DNA of 51,500 nt from Neocallimastix lanati (nom. inval.) (taxonomy: Eukaryota; Neocallimastigomycota; Neocallimastigomycetes; Neocallimastigales; Neocallimastigaceae), in NCBI GenBank assembly GCA_016946835.1, contig JACVTC010000175.1, forward strand, positions 126,001 to 177,500. Reading direction: 5' to 3'. This document shows, piece by piece, positions 28,804-48,069 of the stretch. Each line of letters begins with the position of its first letter. Position 1 is the stretch's first letter. The notes beneath the pieces are model-generated. The model was not told the DNA's origin. It saw only the letters and a list, made by a program, of their open reading frames with translations, and made no database searches. Position numbers and translations under genes: made by a program.

Positions 28804-29480
28804 ATGACTACTTCAGATACAATTGAATTATTATATTTAATAGAAATTAAAGATATTGATAAAATTTAATTATTACAGCAAAACAAAAAAAAATAAATGA
28901 TTAATAAATTAGATGATGAAAATGATGGACTAACCGACTTTTTTGGGCTATTTTTCATGATAATAAAGAGGTAGTCAAACTGTTTATAGAATATGCTTAT
29001 TATAATAAAAATATTTTGCTCTGAACGATAAAGATGTAAATAGAAATTAATCCACTTTTATTTGCAATTAAAAGAATTAATATAGAATAATAATGAAATA
29101 GTTAAAACTATTAGTATAATATACTAATCATATTGAAATTATTTCGACCTTGAATGATAAAGATATGACAGCTGGAGAATATCCATTCTTTTTGTTAATT
29201 CTTCATTATAATATAGAAATGGTCAAACTATTATAACAATCAAAATGAAATTATTTTGACTCTGAATGATAAAAAAATAACTGAAGATTATTCACTTTTT
29301 CCTCTATTAAAAGAATTAATATAGAAATGGTCAAATTGTTAAGAGAATATGTCAATCAAAATGTAATTATTTTGACCATCAATAAGGATGATATTAAAAG
29401 CAATACTCAGAAATTGATGTTGAAATATTCTAATTGTTGATAGAACATTCTATAGAATATAATTTGAATCTAGTATTAGA
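28804..29480 (+). pseudogene. Ankyrin-repeat gene relic
   Basis: From ATG 28804 (MTTSDTIELLYLIEIKDIDK, then a stop) the three frames together show at least three ankyrin-like units: about 28930-29030 (F.A.FHDNKEVVKLFIEYAYYNKNIL.LNDKD), about 29090-29215 (HIEIISTLNDKDMTAGEYPF, LHYNIEMVKL) and about 29225-29420 (NEIILTLNDKKITEDYS, INIEMVKLLREYVNQN, VIILTINKDD). Several stops and frameshifts break it. The repeat style (N-I-E-M-V-K-L-L-x-E-Y-x-N-Q-N-x-I-I-L-x-L-N-x-K) resembles the large ankyrin families I know from anaerobic gut fungi, and is one reason for the phylum call. Confidence 0.65.
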
Positions 29481-29724
29481 AAACTCTAGAATAGGAAATT
29501 AGGTAAAGAGAATGACATGAAAGAGAAGATAATAATAATAATGAAACATAAATTGTATAACGAAATAGTTAACCATATATTATACTGGATTAATTGAGTT
29601 TGCTCATTAAAATTAAATTTTATTTTCTTTTCTCATTTTATTATTATTATTATTATTATTTCTATTTTTTTGTTTTTTGTTATTTTTATTTTTGCTTTTT
29701 TTTTTTTTTTTTTTTTTTTTGCTT

Positions 29725-29847
29725 TTTGAAGAATTAATTAAAGATAAATTATTTAAAGAAAATGGAAATCATTCTAATTTAATAGATGATGATAAAATAA
29801 TTCTTGGAATTTTATATAATGGCAAAGAAAATAGTAAATAAAATAAA
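29725..29847 (+). pseudogene. Short coding relic next to the ankyrin pseudogene
   Basis: Reads EELIKDKLFKENGNHSNLID, then DDKIILGILYNGKENSK and a stop. Composition and position suggest a further part of the ankyrin-repeat relic. It ends where the RFWD3-derived fragment begins. Confidence 0.35.
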
Positions 29848-29990
29848 GATATCAATTATATATACTGTAACAAGCTTATTCACAATAGGAGTACTTTTTC
29901 TGGAAGTGACAATACATTGATTGGAATGAACATTATAACATAGTGATGTAATTAAACAGTGACTCTCATTCCAATTAAAAAAAATTATTT
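29848..29990 (-). pseudogene. Transplanted fragment of the RFWD3-like gene
   Basis: About 140 bp match bases 8121-8263 within exon 9 of the RFWD3-like gene, on the same strand, with about eight substitutions over the best 125 bp. It reads FNWNESHCLITSLCYNVHSN, then QCIVTSRKSTPIVNK, against FNWNENHGLITSLSYDVHSN in the parent. The match is wholly inside one exon, so it does not show whether DNA or RNA was copied. It cannot be a gene on its own. Confidence 0.85.
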
Positions 29991-32027
29991 GATTTAAATG
30001 ATCCAAATTTAAAATTAATATTAAAATATATATATATAATTATCAATTTTAAAGTTTATATTAATATATATAATAATAAATTAATAAATTAATTTTTAAG
30101 TAAAATTTGGGAAATTTTTATTTTTTTTTATAATAATAATATATTTCTATAAAGCCATAACTGAATTATTTAATATATATATATTGTATATGCAACGTGC
30201 TTTTATTATATAAAAATCATTAAATCTATATATATATGAAAAATATTAATAAATATAAATAAAGTTTTTATTTTTAAGTTTCTCCATTTTAATAATATTT
30301 TTATATTGTTTTATTTAATAAAACTATATATTTAATTTTGACGTTATGATGGAATTTTAATTCTTTTTTATTATGTTCTAATGTATATTATATTTTTTTA
30401 AAACATCTCTCTATTAAAACAGGTTTAAAACATCTTTTAAACATGTTTATCACCTCATTTTTATTTAATTTTTAAAAACTAATCATTTATGCTATAGATA
30501 TATGGACTAATTAAATATTCTTAAATAATTATAAATAAGACAAAAAAAAAAAAAAAAGTAAAACTTATAAAATGAAAATTCACAATTTAAATATTGTTTA
30601 ATTTTTAATATTTTAATTATATTATTAAATTTATTTTATCTTTTTTTTTTTTTTTTTAATAATTATAGTATCATTCATTATATAGATTTTTATAAATTAA
30701 TGAATAAATATAAACTTTTTCATTTTATATAAAATTTAACTTTTTTACAATTAAATATTTAAAATAATATATTCTTATATAAAAGTATATATTTTATTAT
30801 ATTTAATGTATCTTCGAAGAAAAAAAAAATCTTCAAAAATAAAAAAAATCTTCAAAAATAAAAAAAAAATCTTCAAAAATAAATAAAAAATCTTCAAAAA
30901 TAAAAAAAAAATTCTTCAAAAATAAAAAAAAATTATAAATATTATACCTATATTATAACATATAAATAATTATATTGATTAAATATTATAATATATCATA
31001 TATATCAATTTTATAAAAATAATAACAATAATAATTACGAAAACAACTTATTATAAGATATATTTATAAATATAAATATACCTTAATATATGACTATAAA
31101 TATCATTCATTATTACATTACTAAAACTTTTATATATAAGTTTTATATATAATTTATTGATTAATTTAAAACATATATTAAAAAAAATTTTTTTAAAGGT
31201 TTAGTTAAAATTTATCATTGATATTCATATAAATAAATATGTTTTCAAACCATAAATATATATTAAAATTTTATAAATACTTAATAATTATCATATACTT
31301 ATTTAAATAAAAAAAATATATATATATAATTTATTAATAAATTAAAAAAAAAAAAAAAAAAAAACGTTTTTCAACGTATTTAAACTTTTTCATTATGTAA
31401 TAATTATAATTATCACTAAATTTCTTTATTTAATATTATTTCCAATGTTATTCCTTATAAAATAAAAATTATTCAATTCAATATTAATATTTAATATATT
31501 AAACATGATTGTTTTGATTTTTAATAATTAAAAAAATTTAAATATTTTAAAAGAATATTAAATTATAATTTTCATATTTCAAAAAAAAAAAAATCAACAA
31601 AATTTTTAATTAAACCATTTAATATGAAATTAAGTTTTAAAAAAATGAAAATTAAAAAATAAAAATAAAAAAAAAAAAACAATTTTATATACAGCAAATA
31701 TTCAAAAAATAATTGTAATAATTAATAATTGATAACTTTTGTGTTGAATAATAATAAAAATTGAATTTTAATTAATATTTTGTTTAAATTAAAAAGATAT
31801 TTATGTAAAAAATAGTTTTTATATTTAATATAAACTATTGAGCAGTAAAAATAACAATATTATAAAAAAAAATTTTTTTAATAGTTTTTTTTTTTTTTTT
31901 TTATTTTTGTTTTTTTTTTTATTTTTATTTTTTCATACAAATAATAATAATAAATAAATATTTAAATAGTAAAAATAAAGTAATTATAAAATATCAAAGA
32001 TATTGTATATAATATATAATTAAAAAA
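29991..32027. other. AT-rich intergenic region with a minisatellite
   Basis: Apart from DLNDPNLKLILK at about 29992-30030, probably more relic, no coding sequence is visible. A minisatellite of TCTTCAAAAATAAAAAAAAA units lies at 30822-30930. T-runs at 31888-31920 and A-rich DNA precede the CEP43-like start. Confidence 0.55.
30822..30932 (+). repeat. Minisatellite, about 20-bp unit
   Basis: Five to six copies of TCTTCAAAAATAAAAAAAAA with small length changes in the A-run. Confidence 0.85.
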
Positions 32028-33843
32028 ATGAAATCTACTAAGGAAATAGATCGCTTAAAGAAATTAGTATCAGATACTTTAGTAAAAGATGGTACTCTTG
32101 GAAAAATAAAAGTAATAAAAATTGAATAATAATTAATAAAAAATTTTATAATATTTATATCAATATATATTGTTTATATAATTTCAAATATTTTTACTAA
32201 TTATTAATATTTATTGATTTTTTTTAAAAATATATAAAAAATAAAAATATAAATAAAAATAATCTTATTATTATCATTATTATATTTGTTTTTTTTTTAT
32301 TAAAGGCAGAATTAAGAGCTTCAGTGTTTTCTGTAATTAATTCTAACAAAGAATCAGAAGTTCAGTTAAAGAATCATGATGAAAACCTTAAAAAGATTAA
32401 TACAATAAAAAACTTAGATGGAGGTTGGAGTTTTAATTTATTATGGAAATTAATAACAATATATAATTATACATATACTTAAAAAATTTATAACATGATT
32501 ATCTTCAATAATCAATTAATAAAAATTAATTAATAATAAAATAAAAATAATAATTCATTTTATTTTCGTCTATTAATATATATATAAAGGAATAAAAATG
32601 TTAGAATTAATTTGTGATTTCTTAAATTTCTATGGAATGACCTATACCAAATCAGTATTATTAGCTGAAGCCTCTTTAGTAAATATCTTAAATAATTCAA
32701 TGATTTTAATTAAAATATATATAATATTTATTAGATATAAATAAGTAAATATAGAATGATTATTAAACTTATTATAAACAAACTATGAAAAAAAATTTTA
32801 TATACATATAAGCCTGAAAATAAAAAAATTGAAAATAATTTAACCGAAGAAAATACGGAGGAACCCCTTTTATATACCCTTTTCAGATCTCAATTTAAAT
32901 CAGTAATTATTATAAAAACAAATTTGATTTTTATTATACATATTAAAATAATACTTTTTTTTTTTTAAGAAAAAAGATTAAATACTTATATAATTATCCA
33001 TTTAAATTAATAATTAAGAATATTGACACAAGTTTAATGGATTCATTGAATGCATTAGAAAATGGTAATATATATGTTATATATAATATATTTTTTATAC
33101 TTTTTTGAAAAGAAAAATATTAATTAAAAAAAATATCTTAATCATAATTATATTATCTCAATTTACAATTTTTATCATTATAGATAATTATAAATTAAAT
33201 GGAAATATTGACTTAAGTAACTTATCTAATCCTCCCCCACCAATTAATCTCGATTTTGGTATATAATTCATACCAAATATAACTTTTTTTTTTAAAAGAA
33301 AAAAGATTAATAATAAAATAAATAAAAATAAACAAAAGATTAATAAAAATTTTAATTAATATATTATCAAATATTCATAACAATTAGAAAAACCTAGTCC
33401 AAATGACAATATACTAAATGATAGAAAAAAAGAAATGTAAATATGTTTATTTTTGTTTGTTTTTATACATATATTACTTATAAATCGCAAAATATATATT
33501 ATTAGTATAAATATATTAATTTTTTTTAAATTCAATATAAATATACTTATTTAAAAAAAAAAATAGAATAATAGAAGATGATTCTGACTCTGATAATAAA
33601 AGTGATGAAGCTAATAATGAATATTTGGTAATTATTCAATATTATTTTTTTCCATTACTATTTTTTATGTATTTAATTGTAAGAATGAATGAATAATCTA
33701 ACTTTTTATTTCAATTCTGTAATATAATTTAAAAATAAAAATAGTTAATTGATTCAGACTTACAAACTAGTGATTGTAGTTTAACATCTGAAAACTTATC
33801 AAGATATGATTATTATGAAGAGGTGGAATTAAAAAATGAATAA
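32028..33843 (+). CDS. CEP43/FOP-like centrosome and basal-body protein (9 exons)
   Basis: Exons: 32028-32111, 32306-32423, 32590-32678, 32813-32902, 32977-33064, 33184-33258, 33388-33436, 33567-33627, 33745-33843. Introns are GT..AG and phases agree; 250 residues. The N-terminus (KKLVSDTLVKDGTLGKIKAE, LRASVFSVIN) matches the FOP/CEP43 family signature of a helix followed by IKAELRA-V-F. The segment from residue about 65 (DGGIKMLELICDFLNFYGMT, YTKSVLLAEASL) is the LisH-type dimerisation motif. The rest is Asn/Ser/Asp-rich with an acidic cluster (IEDDSDSDNKSDE) and an acidic end, also usual in the family. In animals and ciliates these proteins sit at centrioles, basal bodies and their satellites, and act in anchoring microtubules and building cilia. 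In a fungus this implies flagellated zoospores. The protein is shorter than human CEP43 (about 400 aa), and a FOR20/CEP20 relation is the alternative. Confidence 0.8.
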
Positions 33844-34158
33844 ATAATTTAAATTCCTTTATATTTTTTATTTTTAATATATTTTTATTTTTATTTTTAT
33901 TTTTTTTTTTTTTACTCTGTTGTGTTAAGATTTAAAAATTCACAAAAAATTAAAAAAAAAAAAAAAAAAAAATAAAAAAAAAAAAATAAAATAATATATG
34001 ACTATGAATTTTAAATTCATCATTCCCTCAAAAAATAATAATTAATATATCTTTAATAGTTTTTTAAAATACTAATAATATAATTTAATTATAAAAATAG
34101 GAAAATTAAAATTTGTTAATCTATTTAATATATAAAATTAATTTATAAAATAAAAAAT

Positions 34159-34215
<57 letters not shown>

Positions 34216-34394
34216 CTTAATGTAAGTTGAAAATATTAATATAATTTTATTTATGAAATTTTTTATTGATAACTTGAATTTCCTTTGGTGTACAGTTTCT
34301 ATTTAAATTATTATTATTAGGAGTCTATTTGATATAATAAAATTGGGGTATCATAAAATATACATTCTGCTTTTTCATTTTCAAATTTTAAAAT
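33844..34394. other. AT-rich spacer
   Basis: Holds the CEP43-like 3' flank, A-runs at 33953-33991 and a (TAA)n tract at 34163-34213. No gene seen. Confidence 0.55.
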
Positions 34395-35110
34395 TTAAAA
34401 ATATAGATAACTTATTTTCAAGAGTAAAATTTTTTTAAATTAGATAATTTGAATATTCTATATGGTAATTCTTTCAGAATTGTTTCTTTCAAATTTAATA
34501 TCTTTAATTTATTTAATTTTTCTACTGATTGCCGAATGGTTCTTAATTTTTTTTTTTTTTTATTTATTATAGGATAAATCAAGAGAGTTTAACTCCTTAA
34601 ATTGAGTTAAATTATTGAAAATACCACCATTAAAATTATTTCCATGTAGTGTCAGTGTTTCTAAACAATAATTAGCATTTTTTTTTGGAATTGAATTAAA
34701 TTTTTTATTATTGACAGAAAAAATTTTAACTGATTCTGGAATACATAGTTCACAGCTAAATTAAATAAAACATTTGGTAAAGCATTAATATTAACTGAAG
34801 TTATTTCCAATTCATTTAATTCAATAAGAAATGGGAATTTACTAAAATCTGTTTTGTATCCATCATTCATGTTTAGTTGTAATATTTAATAGTTATGATT
34901 TTTATTTCATTCTGTTATATTTTCAAAAGAATAATAATTTGTATTTAAAGAAAAATTTAAAAACTTTTTTTTAATAAATTCCACTTTATTTTAAATCAAT
35001 AATTTAGATATTTTTAATCTTCTTATTTTTTATTGAATATAACCATCAAATTTTGAAATTTTATCAAATCGTTAAACACTATTTCTTCTAATGAATTATC
35101 CAAATATTTT
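34395..35110 (-). pseudogene. Leucine-rich-repeat protein relic
   Basis: On the minus strand, pieces in different frames show leucine-rich repeats: SLEEIVFNDLIKFQNL (about 35100-35040); FPFLIELNELEITSVNINAL then PNVLFNL (about 34845-34760); LETLTLHGNNFNGGIFNNLT then QFKELNSLDLSYNK (about 34660-34565); LRTIRQSVEKLNKLKILNLK then ETILKELPYRIFKLSNL (about 34545-34440). Stops and shifts separate them and there is no convincing splice arrangement, so I call it a pseudogene. It could also be a poorly resolved intron-containing gene. Confidence 0.55.
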
Positions 35111-35236
35111 TTTTAATGAATAAATGAATATATTAAAATATAATATTTATAAATAAATGTAAATAAATCATAGATATTTTTTTGATATGTTAAAATTTCA
35201 CGTGTATTAAAAAAAGAATGGAAAAAAGTAATTTGT

Positions 35237-35282
<46 letters not shown>

Positions 35283-35509
35283 TATATATATATATATATA
35301 TAGTTATTTTTATTAATTAATATTAAGAGGTAAAAATCTTTATGATTTAACTTTGAATGTCTTTCTTTATAAATTATTAATAAAATTTTAAAAACTTCTT
35401 TATTTATTATCAAATTTTTTATATATTAATTATTATTATATTAATAATAAATTAATATTTTTTTTTCTATATATATTCAAATATAAATTTTATATTAGTT
35501 TAATTCAAA
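35111..35509. other. AT-rich spacer, probable divergent promoter region
   Basis: Lies between the LRR relic (-) and the lysine-rich gene (+). It contains T30 then A13 (35239-35281) and (TA)n near 35283-35302. No coding sequence. Confidence 0.5.
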
Positions 35510-36416
35510 ATGGGTCATAAGAGAAAGCATGATAGTAATTCAGAAAAGGAATTAGAAGAAAAAGAAGAAAAGAAATTGAAACTTGAAAAAACAGAAGAAG
35601 GTATTAATTATATATATAATAAAATATATAGTATATAATATAATAAAATGAATTTTTATATTATGTATAATATTAATTCAATTTTTTTTTTTAAAAAAAA
35701 AATAAAATAAAATAATTTAAATTAATTTTTTTTTTTTTCATATTAAAAAATATTTTAATCTTTTTTATTATTTCTATTTATTTCTTTTATATAATTTTAT
35801 TTACATAATTTATACATGGTATTTTTTTTTATCTAAATAAATAATTTTAGAAGTAAAAGAAAAGAAGCATAAAGATAAAAAAGAAAAACATAAGGATAAA
35901 AAGGATAAAAAAGAAAAGAAAGAAAAAAAAGAAAAAAAAGAAAAGGATAAAAAGGAAAAACATAAAGATAAAAAGGATAAAAAAGATAAAAAAGATAAAA
36001 AAGAAAAGAAGAAAGATAAGAAAGAAATAGAAGAAAAAAAGGTTAAAGAAGAAAAGAAAGAAATCAATACAGAAGAGAATAAAAATTCAAATACTGGAAG
36101 TGGTCATTGGAATGATTGGACAAAGGCTAACTTTAATGGAGATAGTCAAAAGAAAGAAAAATTTTTACGACTTTTAGGTGCTAAAAAATCTGATAATACA
36201 AAAGATACAACTTCTACAACAACAGCTGGTAAGAAAAAAGGACTTTTTGGTTCCTTAAAACCATCTTCCTCTTCAAATAATTATCAACATCTTTCAGCTA
36301 TTGATGACAAATTTTCAAAAAAAGTTGAAAATGACATGGAAAAACAATTTGAAATGGCAAGACAGTTTCAATTAGGACGTAAGAAGGGAAAAAGAATGGC
36401 CCTTGGATCTTTTTAA
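35510..36416 (+). CDS. Lysine-rich KNOP1/SMAP-domain protein (2 exons)
   Basis: Exons 35510-35600 and 35851-36416, with a GT..AG intron in phase 1, give 218 residues. The first ~100 residues are almost only Lys, Glu and Asp, in HKDKKDKKEKK-type repeats, with MGHKRKHDS at the start. The C-terminal half has GHWNDWTKANFNGDSQKKEK, FLRLLGAKK and a last block QFEMARQFQLGRKKGKRMAL. The W-x-(2)-A-x-F...KFLRL-G-x-K pattern fits the small-acidic-protein-like (SMAP) domain of human KNOP1 and SMAP, and KNOP1 also joins this domain to a lysine-rich N-terminus. KNOP1 is a nucleolar protein of poorly known function; nucleolar location is inferred from the basic composition and homology. The opposite strand also has a Ser/Phe-rich open frame, which is only the complement of the Lys codons. 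Confidence 0.8.
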
Positions 36417-36951
36417 ATTTATTTTAATTATTTCATTTTTTATTTTTTTTTTTTTTAAGAAAAAAAAAAAGATACAATATAAACAATTATTTATTATTTA
36501 AAATTAAACTGTGATATATTAATATTTACAGCATAGATTCTTTATTTATATAAAAATTATTTAAAATCATTTATAGACCTTTAATTTATATTTATTAAAA
36601 ATAATGATAATAATAGATTTTTTTTACTTAAATCAAATATTCAAATTGTAGATTTAAATTTATATATGAATAAAAAAAATTATTTCATCACAGTGTAATA
36701 TGGGAATTATATATATCTTTTATATTTATTAAAATTTATAATAATAATATTTTTATGTTTTTTTTTTTTATACTTTATATATAATATATAATATTTAATC
36801 TAATCAAAAAAATGAAAAGAATATTTAGAAATTTGTTAATATTAATTTACTTTTGATTTAACTTTATAATATATTCTTAATTATTTAATAACTATTTAAT
36901 ATGTTATAGTATTTAATATTTGAATTTTTATAATATATAAAACAAAAAAAC

Positions 36952-37002
<51 letters not shown>

Positions 37003-37826
37003 AGAATTTAATGTAGTACAGAAATCATTTATAATATAGCACGTAATTTTAATTATAGTATTAATAATTATTAATAGTTTATGAATAAAGAATTAAAGGA
37101 ATAAATTTTTTTTTTAAATAAAAAAATGTTATTAATAGTTTATGAATAAAGAATTAAAGGAATAGATTTTTTTTTTAAATAAAAAAATGTTAAGTACTTT
37201 TTTATTCTAAATATATTTTTTTTATTAAATTATTACACCATAATTTATAATAATTTGAAATTTTAATTTCATTTTTTTTTCTTTACTTTATTTTTTTTTA
37301 CATTTATTTATATTTCTATTATTTTAATAAAGTATATAAATAAATAAATTTTTTTCTTTTATTTTTTTTTTTAATTTTTTTAAACAATTTTAAATATTAA
37401 CTCATTTTTATATATATATAAAAATAAAATTGCAAAATTAATTAAAATTATTATTAATTATAAATGTAATTAAAAAAAGTAATTATAGTAACAAACATCA
37501 TTTATTTTCAAAAAAAAAAAAAAAAATACATTTAATTTACATTTATATTTTGCTTTAATTATATTGAATTTTTTTCTTTTCACTCAAAGTACTTCGAAAA
37601 TATATATATATAAATTTTTTAATACTAATTCCAATTTTTTATTTAATAGTATTTAATTGCTCTAATTTATTATATATATAATAAAAAAAATTTTTTTTTT
37701 TTAAATAAAGAAAAATTACTTTATATTATATACTTATTTTAATTAAATAATATAAAAAAAATTTATAATTAAAAGTAATATATAAATAATACAAAAGAAA
37801 AAAATAAAACAAAAAATAAAAAAAAT
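36417..37826. other. AT-rich intergenic region
   Basis: Contains a 3' flank, poly(A) of about 46 nt at 36956-37001, a 61-bp tandem duplication at 37071-37190 and the A-rich leader of the RAD54B-like gene. No exon or RNA gene is supported. Confidence 0.55.
37071..37190 (+). repeat. 61-bp tandem duplication
   Basis: TTAATAGTTTATGAATAAAG and the following 41 bases are repeated once, with a single clear difference (GGAATAAATT against GGAATAGATT). Confidence 0.85.
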
Positions 37827-45900
<8,074 letters not shown>

Positions 45901-46399
45901 AAAAAAAAAAAAAATAAAAAAAAATTTTTTTTTTTTCTTTTTCAAAATTTTGTTAATTTATTTACCAAAAATTATAATTATTTTAATATTTTTTTTTTTT
46001 ACCAAAAATTATAATAGTTTTTAATATTTAATATAATTTAAATTTTAAATTTGGAAAATCTAAAAATTAAATAAAATGTATTAATAAATAATTTATAAAA
46101 ATTATACTAATAATAATAATAATTAATGATATTATATGATAATGAAATATTATATATTTATTAAAATTTTTTACTTTTTATATTTAAATAAAATATTTTA
46201 TATACCAAATAAAAAAAAAATAATTTATATTTATTACTTTCTACTACTATAAGTTAGTTTGTTGGTTGGTTGGTTTTTCTTTTTATTTTTTAAAATTATG
46301 ATTTCTATTTTAAATTATTGTTTAAAAAAAAAATATTCAAAAAAGTATTCTTAATAAAATATAAAAAAGTAAAAAAAAAAAAAAAAAAAAAAAATATAA

Positions 46400-46432
<33 letters not shown>

Positions 46433-46883
46433 GTATTTTTTTAAAAATTAATTATTGAAGTATTGTGATATACACATAATATTGAATAGAAAAAATAAAT
46501 TAATCAAAGTATTATAAATACAATTTACTCAATAAATTTATAATCTCTTTAATCAAATGAAATCTCAAATAAATTTTCAATTAATTAGTAATTTAAAAAA
46601 AAAAATAAATAAATTTTCCATTAATTATAAATTTAAGAAAAAAAAAATTATAATTATATAAATATATATATATATTTTTATTTTGCAATTTGTGTCTTTA
46701 TTTATCCTATTGAAAATAAAATAAAATAAAAAAAAATAAAAATAAATAAATAAATTAAAAATTAAATAATACAAAAAAATAAATAAATAAATAAATATAT
46801 ATATATATCCTAAATGATTTTATATTGTTTAATGAGAATATATGAGTTTTAAAAAAAAAAAAAAATTGGTAAAAAGGAGGTCT

Positions 46884-46922
<39 letters not shown>

Positions 46923-47054
46923 CTCTTAAATGAATATTATTACCAATTAATAACAATTATTTATTAAAATATTAAAAATATAGATTAATATAACTATAGT
47001 ATTTTTTTTTTTTTTTTTTTTTTTTGATTTTTTTTTTATTTCTAGTATTATTAT

Positions 47055-47089
<35 letters not shown>

Positions 47090-48069
47090 ATAATATAACT
47101 ATTTTTTCTTTATATATATATATATATTTAAATATAAATTTGATAGATTTTGTTATATTATTTTTTATGTTTTTTTTTTTTTTTTTTAGTTTTAGTTTAA
47201 TTTTTACCATTAGAATGTAAATGAATAAATAAATATATTACTATATATTTCGATACATAAAAAAAAAAAAAAATATTTAATTTAACTAATAACTTTTTTT
47301 TTTTTTTTAATTTTATTTAAATAAATTACTATTATTATTTTTAAAATATTTAATTTATTTTTTTTTTTTTTTTTTTTTTTTTTTATTTTATTATTATTGT
47401 TATTATTGTTATTATTTATTTATTTATTATCACTGTAATTCACTGTAATTTCTTTCCTTGACTTAGATTGTTTTTTTTTTTTTTTTTAGTATTAAATACA
47501 TCTTCATATTTTATTTCAATTAATTTAGGAATATGCTTTAACACCTATATATAATTATTAATATTAAATATAAAATAGTTAATTAGTATTTATTTAAGTT
47601 TTATCTTTTTATCTTGATTATAAGACAAAAAGTATAAATTTTTTTATTCTATAATTAAATTATATTATATTTCAAAAAAGATAAAAACTTTAATCTATTT
47701 ATTGTATTGAATATTATTTATTATGGACTCAAAAAAAGGGTAAATTTATTTTATTCTATTATTGTTATTATAATATTTCAAAAAAGATAAAAACTTTAAT
47801 CTATTTATTGTATTGAATATTATTTATTTTGGACTCAAAAAAAGGGTAAATTTATTTTATTCTATTATTGTTATTAATATTGAATTTTTCTTTATTTATT
47901 TTATTTATTTATTTCATTATATATTTATTTAAATGTTTTTTCAAAAAAAAAAAAAAAAAAAAAAAATTGAAAATTATAATTATATTATTACTATAATTAA
48001 TTTTATTTCTTATTCTCTCATTTTTCTTTTTTAAAAATATTAATAATAATAATAGAAATTTTTATCAAA
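45901..48069. other. AT-rich region between convergent RAD54B and MDM31 genes
   Basis: Contains A-runs at 46372-46432, poly(T) at 46888-46922, T-runs at 47000-47085 and 47359-47384, and a 106-bp tandem duplication at 47665-47877. A possible coding piece on the minus strand at about 47555-47440 (LKHIPKLIEIKYEDVFNTKK) follows an AG and may be a further 3' exon of the MDM31-like gene or a relic. No other gene is supported. Confidence 0.5.
47665..47877 (+). repeat. 106-bp direct tandem duplication
   Basis: The unit beginning TTCAAAAAAGATAAAAACTT at 47671 recurs at 47777 and runs to about 47876 with one clear substitution (TTATTATGG against TTATTTTGG). Near-identity shows the duplication is recent. 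Confidence 0.9.

Noticed and set aside
35810-36067. Ser/Phe/Leu-rich open frame on the minus strand
   Set aside because: It is the complement of the Lys/Glu codons of the KNOP1-like exon and has no independent support.
47724-47744. ATGGACTCAAAAAAAGGGTAA as a first exon of a plus-strand gene
   Set aside because: A GT follows within it, but no downstream plus-strand exon exists before the MDM31 gene on the other strand, and the duplicate copy has lost the ATG.
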